From Paraspadella gotoi (taxonomy: Eukaryota; Chaetognatha), in assembly GCA_051294375.1 (NCBI GenBank), contig CM119264.1:27229340-27293339 (forward strand): 64,000 nucleotides of DNA, in the 5' to 3' direction. Below, in pieces: positions 43,851 through 54,300 of the stretch. A model generated the notes under the pieces. That model was not told where the DNA came from and did not search any database. It was given only the letters and a program-made list of their open reading frames with translations. Position numbers and translations under genes: made by a program. The stretch's first letter is position 1; the number at the start of each line of letters is the position of its first letter.

Positions 43851-46248
43851 ATGTCAAAGGAGGAGGAAGAGGAGGCGCCCTTGCTGCAATTTCATCAAAT
43901 GGGCCTCGATGATCGATTGCTCAAAGCAATCGCTGCTCTTAAGTGGAAAGAGCCCACGCTTATTCAAGGTTTGTTTTCTGTAATGACAAATCTCATTATA
44001 TGCATTGTTTGTTAAATCTTTATTATTACCATTAATAGAAAAAGCCATTCCACTCGCTCTGGAGGGAAAGGACATTCTCGCGCGGGCTCGAACCGGATCT
44101 GGAAAAACCGGAGCCTTCTTGATTCCGCTTTTGCAGAAACTGCTCACCACGAAAAAGTCCGCCATCGGTTCGTGCATTTATCGTGGATTCACGAAGACTC
44201 AGTTAAACTATTAAAATAAAGTTTCTAACTTTTTTTACAGGTGGTCAAAAGACGAGAGCCATCATTGTAACTCCGACGAAAGAGTTGGCGTCGCAAACTT
44301 TAAAAAACTTAAACGATTTGACTCTTTGCTGTTCGCGCGACATTCGCTCCGTCGACGTCTCTTCCGCGCAGATGGCGCTGCCGGAGACGCCAGATGTTCT
44401 CGTTGGAACTCCCTCCAAACTCTTGGCGCAGATTCTGGCCAAGAACGTCGACGTCAAAGACTGTCTAGAGTGAGTCCAGTGCCGTCAATTCATTTTAATC
44501 TCATAAAGTCATAAACATTTTGTCTAAATAGTTTTTATTATTATTAAATTTCAGATATTTCGTTGTCGACGAAGCGGATCTTATATTCGCTCTCGGCTAC
44601 GAAGAGGACACGCGGGCGCTGGTTCAACATTTGCCGACGATTTTCCAAGCCTTCCTCATGTCCGCTACCCTCAACGACGACGTCAAGCTGCTCAAGAAGC
44701 TCTTCCTCCACAACCCGGTCATCCTCAAACTCCAAGAGTCCGTCCTTCCTTCGGCCCTGCAGTTGACTCAGTACCAAATCAAATGCGAGGAAGAAGATAA
44801 ATTCGTCCTCATCTACACTTTGTTCAAACTGAGACTCGTCACCGGCAAAACGATTCTCTTCGTCAATTCCGTTGATCGATGCTACAGACTCAAACTTTTC
44901 CTGGATCAGTTCGGGATTCACGCTTGCGTTCTCAACTCTGAACTGCCGGCGAATTGCCGGTGTCACATCGTCAGTCAGTTTAACGAAGGTGAGATAAATG
45001 CAAATACTTTTCAGTTTCGTGCCAATTGGGTTTATATGGTTAACATATAACAAGTTTTTTGCAACCATTCCCGCAATTATTTGTTTGCTCTTTTTTCTTT
45101 TCAGAAAAAAAAAGATTAGGCTATTTCTCTCTCAATAATCTTGTTCTGGTTTAGTTTCCCTTTTATAACTTTTTTATGATCCGAGTAAATTAGAAACTTA
45201 GAAACTTAGCCATAGGATTATGTATTATATATATGTATATAACTATATATATATGTATATGATTTATTATTGTAGAAAGTCATCTACCCTTTTTATTTGT
45301 CTTCAAGGTCTTTACGATATCATCATCGCTGCGGACGAGATATCGTCGCCCCCATCGTCGACGACGACGTCATCTTCCGCAAAATCGAAGAAAGAGAAAA
45401 AAATGGGGAAACAAAAGGCGAAAGCGACCAAGGAGTTCGGAGTCTCGCGCGGCATCGATTTCCAAAACGTCGCCAACGTCATCAACTTCGACTTCCCTCC
45501 CAATTTGGAGGCGTACATTCATCGAGTCGGTCGGACGGCGAGAGCGGAAAATAAAGGTAAAGACTTTGTTTTTTAGTGTAATTTTTTGTTTGTCATGTGA
45601 TGACTTTTTCACTCCTCCCTCATTTTTTTTAGGAACGGCGCTGACGTTTTGCAGGGTGGACGACGAGGGCGCTTTGGTGACGATGGAAGCCCAACTGCGG
45701 GACGACGGAGAACCCGAAGCTCAGATATTTAAACCCTTCAATTTTCGCATGGAGGAAATCGAGGGATTCAGATACCGAGCGAAGGATGCCATGAGAAAAA
45801 TCACTTCCATTGCGGTCAAGGTGAAAGGATCAGTGTTTTCGAATTTAAATCGATTGAAAAAAAAAATGTTTAATTTCGTGGCTTTCTCAATTTTCAGGAG
45901 GCGCGTTTGAAAGAGATTAAGTCCGAGCTAATGACCTCGCAAAAGCTCAAAGCTTACTTCGAGGACAATCCCCGGGACTTGCAGCTTCTCCGCCACGACA
46001 AAACCCTCGCCCCGAAAACCGAGACTCACCTCAAGAACGTCCCCGATTACTTGGTGCCTCCGACGCTCAAGTCGCTGCAGGAGCGACGCGTCGGCGGCGG
46101 CGGCGGCGGCGGCCAAGGATCCGGGAAGCAGCAGGGAGGACGGAGGCCTCAGAGAAACGGAAAGGGCGACGCTTTCAAGAGATTTAAGAGAAAACAGAAC
46201 GATCCTTTAAAGTCTTACCAGTTTTCGTCGAAGCGAAAAAAAGTGTGA
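43851..46248 (+). CDS. DDX56: DEAD-box RNA helicase DDX56
   Basis: Seven exons: 43851-43968, 44039-44167, 44241-44469, 44555-44988, 45308-45556, 45633-45820, 45898-46248; 565 aa (human 547). Motifs in order: Q motif (PTLIQEKAIP), Walker A (ARTGSGKT), PTKELA, VDEAD, MSATL, and HRVGRTAR. The C-terminal domain ([32 protein letters not shown]) identifies the DDX56/Dbp9 family, nucleolar helicases of 60S ribosome assembly. An insertion between helicase motifs ([16 protein letters not shown]) is expected in this family. The basic, Gly-rich tail has seven consecutive Gly. It starts 130 nt after LHPP. Confidence 0.95.
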
Positions 46249-46455
46249 TCACAATCGTTTACGGAATCCGTTGTTTTATCGTGGTTTTTGTTTTCTGTTT
46301 CAGAAAATTAAACTTACTGACTCGAGTTCATAACGGACTAAGACAAACCTGAAATTGACTCGCTCGCTGGTGAGCAATTTTTTTTTCTTACCTCGAGGCT
46401 AACTTGAAAATCATGTATTTATTATTAGGCGACCACTGTGTAGCTATACGTGAGA
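46249..46455. other. Short gap DDX56 to ATP-grasp relic
   Basis: AT-rich spacer of about 200 nt. Nothing recognised. Confidence 0.5.
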
Positions 46456-47257
46456 TGGAACCTGAACAAGACTTATCTGCGAGATTTAGAGAGCCGAGGT
46501 CTTCCGAAGGGAGTCTTGCTTCCATCGACCATTTGGCTCGATGAGAAAGGACTCGCTTCTCGCAAAGAGCTTCGAAAAAGCCGTCCTCAAACCAATAAGA
46601 GGCTCGGGTAAATTTTCTTGAATAAGAAACTGATTTGGTTTTAGTGTAGGTGTTCTATTAGTGATTTTCCTATTTGAGCTTTAAAACAGCTAAATCTAGT
46701 TGTAAAAAACGGCATTGTCACCGCGTCACTTGGCGGAAATTGCTTCTTTTCCCTTTTTAAAGAAAACGTTCAATTTCCTAATGTAAAGTGGCGGTTTTCA
46801 TTGGGTCGTTGACACCCAAAAAAGTCACGATAGTCCAAGAAGAAAGGTTAAAATCTGAAATGAGCAACGGCGGGCTCATGATTCAAAAGTACGTGGAATT
46901 GTTAGGCGAGGTCAACTTGGTCTTTTTCGACGGAGTCTTCACCAACGCCTTTTGGAAACCTCCGCTGCAGGCCGGCGGCAATTTGACCCAGTCGTCGTTC
47001 TCGAATTGTCTTCCCGACAACCGCCTTCAGGAATTGGCGTCGAATATTTTGCCACTCGTGGATGAACAAGTTTTGTACGCGCGAGTCGACCTTGCGGTGG
47101 ACAAGTCCACCGCTGACGACGTTGTCCGATTTGTTCGTCGAACGAAAATGATTGTCCCGTCCCTATCTCTACGTCAAGCGGGCCGTTGTATCTGATGGAA
47201 TTAGAGCTGATCGAGCCTCAGTTGTTTCTGGATGAAATATCGGCCGAATCGGCTTGA
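46456..47257 (+). pseudogene. Decayed ATP-grasp (RimK/glutathione-synthetase-like) gene
   Basis: Three fragments in different frames align with one ATP-grasp protein. First, WNLNKTYLRDLESRGLP then STIWLDEKG (46456-46560). A +1 shift leads to SFEKAVLKPIRGSG (46566-46613), the VxKP nucleotide-binding strand. Then MIQKYVELLGEVNLVFFDG and FTNAFWKPP (46860-46970), ending after a second shift with GPLYLMELELIEPQLFLDE and a stop at 47257. The pattern (W..K.YL..L...G.P, then QE-type and FFDG, then ELELIEP) is that of bacterial-type ATP-grasp ligases, better known in prokaryotes. No intron placement repairs both shifts. Horizontal origin is an inference. Confidence 0.65.
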
Positions 47258-47483
47258 GAGTTGGTTTTTGCACGGCTTCGCTCGATGAAAGGAAAAGAAT
47301 CTCTGTAAAAAATTAAAATTAAATGAACAAATACAAATTCAATTTTTTACAATTCTTTATTTGTATTACTCGATACTGAGATTTTCTTTTCACTTGTGTT
47401 TTCTACATATTTTATGAATATAGATATTAAATGGATTTACTCTTTTTCAGAATAAGATTTAGGTCACGAAATAGTAAAACAAA

Positions 47484-48408
47484 ATGTTGAAAGTGGAAGT
47501 TTGCGCGTTTTCGGGACTGAAGATTTACCCGGGCCACGGGAAGAGAGTCGCCCGGGCCGATGGCCGGACTCTCATTTTCCTCAACTCCAAATGCGAGAGG
47601 AACAATAGGCTCAAGAGGAACCCCAGAAAGGTATGTCGAAGGAAACAATATAAGGGCAGGAAGAAAAGGAAATGAGAAAGGAAATTGTATGGAAAACAAA
47701 AAAGGAATAAAGTAAATGAGGTCTAGGCTAAATAAATAAATGAAATTGGTACAACCAATATAAAAATTCATTTAATAAATAAGCTATCTTGTAATCTATG
47801 TATCTATCTAAGCTATCTTATAAATATGTATCTACAAAAGTGTTATAATACTTCCAATCGCCATCTACTTGGGGAAATATTTTTATCCTCGGCTAGGTGA
47901 ACTGGACGGTATTGTACCGCCGCAAGCATCGCAAAGGAATGGTTGAAGAGACAACCAAAAAGCGCACGCGCCGTACGCAGAAGTTCATGCGCGCGGTGAC
48001 CGGTGCCACCTTGGCAGACATCTTGGCGAAGCGAAACCAGAAACCCGAAGTCAGAAAGGCGCAGAGGTGAGAAAGATGCGAGGATGCTTTAAAAATCTGT
48101 TTGAAGTCGGCCAAGAAGAAATAAATAAATTCTGTAATTGACTCCTTGTGAACAGAGAGCAGGCCATTCGGGCGGCAAAAGAAAAGAAGCAGGCTAAAGA
48201 GGCGAAAAAAGCCGAGAAGAAGCAGGCAAGTTGCGAAGCTTGTTTTATGGTTCAGAATTTCCCCCCCCCCAAAAAAAAATAATAAATTGTCTAAATACAA
48301 AAACACTCTTTGCTTCAGGCGCCGGTTCAAAAATCGGCCAAGACCAAACCTGCCAAGGTTGCCGCGCCCAAGATGGCCAAAGCCAAAACCGCCGGCGGAA
48401 AGAGATAA
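47484..48408 (+). CDS. RPL24: Large ribosomal subunit protein eL24
   Basis: Four exons: 47484-47630, 47897-48066, 48156-48225, 48319-48408; 158 aa (human 157). [20 protein letters not shown] carries the L24e zinc-finger-like region, with some Cys replaced as in animal eL24. [14 protein letters not shown] and [21 protein letters not shown] follow, then a Lys/Ala-rich tail. Intron 3 begins with GC (gcaagt at 48226). A strong acceptor (ctctttttcag) ends at 47450, 34 nt before the start codon, fitting trans-splicing. A second copy of a dispersed repeat lies in intron 1 (about 47735-47795). Confidence 0.97.
47735..47795 (-). repeat. Dispersed repeat with short hairpin, copy 2
   Basis: Reverse complement of the 4965-5030 copy: atgaaattggtacaaccaat followed by ttaataaataagctatctt. 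It sits in the first RPL24 intron. The two copies differ by small indels. Confidence 0.6.
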
Positions 48409-48617
48409 AAAAAACTCGTTGTCGTTGAAAGAAAGAAAAAAACGCGCGATCCTTTTGTTTGGTTTTTAAATATTTGATCATTTGTTTGGTTAGAAATATT
48501 ATGATTCAAATTATTTTTAGCGATAAATTGCTTCCACTTTCCGCTTATAAAATTTATTCAGTTGTACTCGTAAAGATTAAAAAGGTAGAAACGTCAGAAG
48601 ACTTTTCTCTCCGCGCG

Positions 48618-49737
48618 ATGTCGCGCGAATCGCTTATCCGCCTATTTTCGTTACTCTTTTGTTGGATTTCTTCGATCACCGTTTCCGCCGCAGCCATTGA
48701 TTCTTCCGGTTTTATTCGTCATTTCGTCGACGGGACCTACAGAGGGCGTTTGAATAGGACGGTGAGTGAATGAGGAATAAGCTTCAAAAATGCCCAGATA
48801 GAGTGTCACGATGATGTCGATTTCTTTGCAGTTGCGTCCTCCCGGTCAAGGATTTCACGTCGAAGCGCTGACGACCGTGTCGCTGGAATCTCCATTCTTA
48901 TCTTCTTCCTCACGACTCAACTGTTCCCTGCTTTTAGCTGAGACGCTTCCTTCTGGTCTTTACGTCGATGCTTTCGAGCTACGCCATAGAATCGAGTTTG
49001 GAGGTGGGTCTCTGGGATTTTATGAAGGAGCGTGGGCCTCAATTATATCCAGCTCTTTTTCCTAAGGTCCCCGCATCGTTCTCCCCGCTCCAATCGACGT
49101 CGAAGCTCCGGAGCACCGCTCCTCCACTCGCCGTCTCCTTGCATATCTACCTTTCTCTCTCGACCCGCGCCTTGACGCCCTCATCGCTCGAGCTTCGCTG
49201 CCTGTCCACGTGCGCTACCACGCCCCGGTGTCCGGCGGAGCTCCGCGCGATTTCATCTTTCACGCGCCGGAAGTCTTTGTCGGTTGCTACGACGGGGAAG
49301 GCAGGTCAGGGATTAAAGCTTGTTAAACCTTTGCAAAAAACAGAAGTTAATGCGCGACGCTTTAACTTGACTTTAACTTAAAGTTTAAGTCGTCTCTCGT
49401 ACTCCCTAGATTCGTAGATCCGTCAAGGAGTAGCGGAGCAAAGAAGTGGCCTTGTCAACCACCGAACGAATCGAGTCGTTGCCGGTGGACACCATTCGAT
49501 GCCGGTTAGAAGCTAAATCACAAACTCATGCCAATGCGACACAATGACTAAATCATTTTAACCCATTTTAACACAGAGCCGACGACTCCGCCCATAAAAA
49601 TTCGCGCCCCTCGTGGCGATTCTGATCACGTGATCGGTGTCGTTATCGTTACGCTCGCCACTTGCGCCTGGGGCGTGTCGCTTATCCTTTTCGTGGATGA
49701 CAACAATTTGGCGGGAAAAAGAGAAAAACGAGAATGA
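48618..49737 (+). CDS. PIGX: GPI mannosyltransferase I accessory subunit PIG-X
   Basis: Five exons: 48618-48761, 48832-49003, 49067-49304, 49410-49504, 49577-49737; 269 aa. A signal peptide (LIRLFSLLFCWISSITVSAAA), a luminal domain with LPSGLYVDAFELR, IDVEAPEHRS and LPVHVRYHAPVSGG, and one C-terminal transmembrane helix (VIGVVIVTLATCAWGVSLILF) followed by a short basic tail match PIG-X/Pbn1. It stabilises PIG-M, which adds the first mannose to the GPI anchor in the ER. The exon from 49410 carries a Cys/Trp cluster (KKWPCQPPNESSRCRWTPF), as in the family. Its stop is only 14 nt before the acceptor of the next gene. Confidence 0.88.
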
Positions 49738-49751
49738 TCTAATCTCTTCAG
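49738..49751 (+). promoter_or_regulatory. Candidate trans-splice acceptor of SETD9
   Basis: A pyrimidine-rich tctaatctcttcag ends 14 nt after the PIG-X stop codon and 116 nt before the SETD9 start codon. The spacing leaves no room for a separate promoter or for a usual PIG-X 3' UTR and poly(A) signal, so the two genes are probably co-transcribed. An ordinary 5'-UTR intron cannot be excluded. Confidence 0.5.
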
Positions 49752-49866
49752 CTCAGCGACATTTATCTTGCTTACGATATTTTTTTTCTCACCCCCCCAA
49801 ATCTACGTCGAAATCTTTACTTTTTTATGCCACATTTACGATCCGAGTTTTTTCTCGTCTTCCTTC

Positions 49867-51002
49867 ATGTCCTCCCTCTCTCTCTGGTGGCGTCGCTATC
49901 GTTTTCGTTTCGTGCCTCTCATCGCTCGCGACTTTGACCGACGATGTCGCCGCCCGTCGCCTCGTTTCGGCGCCGAGTTCCGCGTCGACGATGCCGCCGT
50001 AAAGGCGCAGTTGACGAGTTTCTTGACGCAACTTGGCGACGAAAGAGGGCGTCGTCGAGATAGCCTCGGAAGCGCCTTGACAAGATGGCGGCGTCGGATA
50101 ACGCCGACCTCCTCCGAAGAAGATCGGCGAGGCGGCGTCGAAATCATGAAAAGGACTTGGGGTTTCGCCGTAGAGTGTCGGACGAGCGGATTGGGGGAGG
50201 AAGCGGGAAGGGGGGTGTTCGTCCTCGGGAACGACGACGTAGCTGGTGAGACATATTACAGTCCCAGCCCCAGGATTATTGTTAGTCAGGATTTAACGAC
50301 ATTTATTCATCCTCTGTCAGCTGAAACCGTCGTCGTCCCCGCTGGCCATCTGGTTGCTCTCTACCCCGGAACCTTTTACGCTCCTGGCGAACCTCTTCTC
50401 ATCGCTTCCATCGCCAATCCTTACGTCTTTCGCTGCGCCGACGGAATGCTGCTCGACGGAAATGGAAAAAGTGCGCGAGTTCGATATTAGTAAATTTCAT
50501 GTTTTCTCTTCTCTATTTAATCTATCGATCCTAAAGGACTTTCGGGCGCCATCTTCCGTTCACTCTTGCATCGCGACTCCACTGCCCCCATCGATTTTGT
50601 CGCTGCCGACGCGACGTGGACGACCGAGTTTCCGCTCAATCCTCTTTCCGTCGGGCAGATCGTCAACAACGCCGACGACGATGACGATTCCGAAGACTCT
50701 GGAGCGGCCAACGTCACTTACCACGAGATAGCCTTGAAATGTCCCGAGGAATTGTCTTTCGATCTATTGCAAGTAAGAAGTGGAAGATTCTCTGTTCTAA
50801 AGTGAATTCGCATCTCTCTTTATTCTCCGTCTCCTTCTTTTAGCATCTGCCTTACCTCCGTTACTCTCCCGAATCTTCGATCCAAAGCGGAAGTCGCATC
50901 AAATGCGTCGTCCTCGTCTCCACGCGTCCGATTCGTCACGGGGAGGAGCTCTTCTCCGCTTATTTCTCGCTCCTTCCGCTTCGAAAGGACGAGCTCGGCT
51001 GA
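49867..51002 (+). CDS. SETD9: SET domain protein 9
   Basis: Four exons: 49867-50245, 50321-50470, 50537-50772, 50844-51002; 307 aa (human 299). A basic N-terminus is followed by an unusual SET domain: RTWGFAVECRTSGLG, ALYPGTFYAPGEPLL, SIANPYVFRCADGMLLDGNGK, PLSVGQIVNNADDDDD, ANVTYHEI and RHGEELFSAYF (the NH/GEELFxxY end of SET folds). It is a presumed methyltransferase with unassigned substrate. Intron 1 (50246-50320) is 75 nt with no stop in frame, so retention would simply insert 25 residues. The open frame extends upstream past the start without an ATG. Confidence 0.9.
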
Positions 51003-51334
51003 TATTCTCAAATATTGAAAATATTACTTCCTAATTTATTAATTATTATTGCTCAGTTTTTATGGTTGAAATTTTTATTTTTTCAGTCTTAAAAATGTAA
51101 AAATGCGCAGTCCTATCGTGTAATACAGTCAATGAACAAGGAATGTGTGTTACTCTTTATTGTCTTTATTGACAAATTGAATGTGTTATGCTATTTCTTC
51201 CTGTCAAAGTGTGATAAACAATGACGCACGTTCAGGAATTAATTTCCCTTTGTGGTCGTCTGGAAAGAGGGACCATCACAGGTTAAATTTCGATGTAGTG
51301 TCTAATCGCAGCTGAGTCAATACATCAATCACAC
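51003..51334. other. Intergenic gap SETD9 to ATM
   Basis: About 330 nt of AT-rich DNA ending in an AAT/ATA microsatellite. An acceptor-like ctaatcgcag ends at 51311, 83 nt before the ATM start codon. Confidence 0.6.
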
Positions 51335-51375
<41 letters not shown>

Positions 51376-51390
51376 GTAATAATAATAATA
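51335..51390. repeat. (AAT)n microsatellite in ATM 5' leader
   Basis: About 18 near-perfect ATA/AAT trinucleotides directly before the ATM start codon (51394). If the acceptor at 51311 is used, the tract lies in the 5' UTR. Confidence 0.95.
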
Positions 51391-51393
51391 ACT

Positions 51394-54300
51394 ATGTCCG
51401 TTGACGAGAATTACGCTCCAACAATAATAATTTCCCTCTCTCACCGACTTCATTCAGATCGTCGGAAAGCAGCGGCCTCGCTCACCGATCTCATCGCCAA
51501 CCCTGACGCCTGCTCCGACCTCGACGAGCTCGGTCGACCCAACACCAACTCTTCGGGTCAGGCCATCGGTGGCCGCTTCACGTGGGACTCGGTATTCACG
51601 TCGGTGGTGGGATTCGTCAAGACCGAGGCCGAGTCTTTAACCAAGGCCGCAGCAAAGGTCTGTCTAAAAGCGTCTACTTAGTAGTTGGGAAAGTAAAAAA
51701 TATTTATGCAGCGGCATCCCGTTAGGGCGGTGCATCGGCGTCGTCGGACGCGTCACGGTCTAAGAAGGCGCGCGAGGCGGCGGACGCGCTTCGTCTCGTC
51801 GCGCGACATTCGGAGAAACACGCCCACTTTTTAGACGCCTCCTCGGTGGTGGCGCAGATCCTGGACGTAGTAAGGGATGAAGAATATTATCGTTTTTTGG
51901 GTGTGGACTTTGTCAACATCTTGGCTAACGAGCTGCTGACGAGGTAATGAAACAAAGTTTAAGTCAAAGTTAACTACATTTACACCAGTTTTTCTTTCCT
52001 CTCCCTCTTGCCAGACGTCACTTTTGGATTAACATGACCCCCATTGAGTGGCGCAATCTCGTCGTCGCCGTTCGAGTTCTTCTCTCCGAACAACGAGTCA
52101 CGATTGTGGGTCGAGGATCAGAGCGTGAGGCTCTCTCGCGCTGCCTCTACCAACTCCTTCGATTGGCTTCCATGCAGGTCAGAAAAGATAGTCATAAATA
52201 TAACCATAAACAATTAACATTACTTTGCCTGACATTTGTTTACAATATTATCCTACGGGCAGCGCAGACATGCATCAAGACGAAGAAGAAGAATACTTTA
52301 TCGTTCTTCGAAAAGTTCTTCGCCGCTGCCGACGTTCACTCGGAGAGCGCCGTCGTCGTCGTCAACATCGTCAAATCCGTCAACGTTTATTGCGAAACGC
52401 TGAAAGAAGACGAACCCATGCAGATTGCAGCTCTCGGCGAAGCGATTATACCCGGTGAGTGGTGACTGTTGTTCGGAAGCGCAGCTTATTGATTAATAAT
52501 TTAAATTTTTAAATACTGTATAGTTTTGGTGAACCTTGGGCGCCGAAAAAAATCTGAGCTTCTCAAACTGGAAACCTTGAAGTTTTTACGCTTTCAATTC
52601 GATCTCCATGAAGAGATCGACGCCGTCGGCGACGAGAGATGGCGCCGATGCGTCCTTGACGTTTTCCAGGTTCTTTTCGATCAGATCTTCGAAAAACAAA
52701 AGGAAAACAAAGTGACGGGAACCTCCGGTCGTAAATCTCTCCTCCTCCCGCCGGCTTTCGTTTCTTTCGCCGCCCGAGTCTTTCGCATCGTTCTCGGTTC
52801 CACCGGCGTCGGCGCCGAGAACTCCTTCGTCGTTGCCGCAAGCGTCCGCGCAAAGCTGGATACCATCGGCCTCGCCGGGTTGCAAGGGAATGATGTGAAT
52901 GACGCGACAGGTAAATCAATTTGCGCCTCCTTATTTTTTTCCCTGATTTAATGGATTTTTTTTTTTGGTTTCTTGTTTTTTTTTGTCAGCTGGTTCCGAT
53001 GACCGAATCTTTGCCGATTCTCCGTCTTCTCCCGCCTCTCCCACTCCGGCCGCCAAGCGCCGCCGACTCGAGATTCCTTCACCTTGGCCCAAATTCACGG
53101 AACAGTTGGCAGCTTTAAAGACGAGCGCGGAGGCGGCTCCTTGGGCACAGCTCGTCGCCGCCTTGCTCCTCGGCGACTTCGGCACCTTCGATTTGGCGGA
53201 AATGCGCGATCTTTTGGAGACGCTCGTAGAGACTCTTTCGTCTAAAGGCGACAAAGGGGAAAGCGGTGGATCGAAAGTGGGTGAAGAAAAGACACGACGA
53301 CACTTTTTACCGTAAATATTTACGCCGTCGATTTCTTTTCCCTAAGGTCGTTCATTCTGTCGTCGCCGGTCAAACTTTGTCCTGCCTTCGAGAGGTTGCG
53401 TTGGCTTGGAGGAGACTGCAACGCGTCGTCGACGAACACTCCGCCGTTCTTTGGCGCCCCGCATGGAACTTGTGCTGGAGACTCTGCCACGACAAGGATT
53501 TGGAGACGAGCGCCCTCGAGGTGTTGTCGGCTATAGTTTCTGGGCGATTGCTAGGAGAGGGTTCTCGCCATCTAGACTTTGAGAGGTGAGTCGATGGTTA
53601 AATTAAGAATTCTTCGTAATTAATTAAATTTAATCCCTCATCCTCATTTATATTCTCTTCAGATGGAAATCTTTTTCTCCTTCTTGCCTCCCCGTCTCGA
53701 CGGCTTCCGTCGTTTTTCTCCTTAGCTGTCTAGCCCACGACGGCTTGCCGCATACTGACGTCTCCGCGGCAGCAGACAATGCCGTTCAAATTCATTCTCT
53801 TCGAACTAGCATCATCCGTTGGCTTCTCGATGCTGGAGATTCAGAAGCCGGACTGGATTCCTCGGGCGACGTCTCCTTCAACGCTACTATGGCATCGACG
53901 ATCGCTAATGCAACATTCGCCACACAGGTTGGTTCAACGTTTAAAGAAAAAACCCTCTGCCTCTACGAAGTAAAATAATCATCGTTTAAAACAAATCTCA
54001 ACTTTCCTGTAAAAAGGGATCCACTCAAGCAGCCAAGACTTTAGCGATCTTGTCAAAACTCAAGTGCCGCTGGCTGCCGCGAGGTCGAGATCGATCCTCG
54101 GGCCGTTCTGGTGCCGATACGCCTGCTGTGGCGCCGGTTATTCTCGCTGCGGCGCTGGTGTCGCTTTCTTTCCACGATCCTGTGGGGTTGTGTATTTGGG
54201 CGACGAGAAATAATAACGAAGATGGGTATTGGGCGAAAACCGCAAGCATAATCGACGCCGTTTGGAAAGAGGTCATAGAATAATTACTAAAATATTATGT

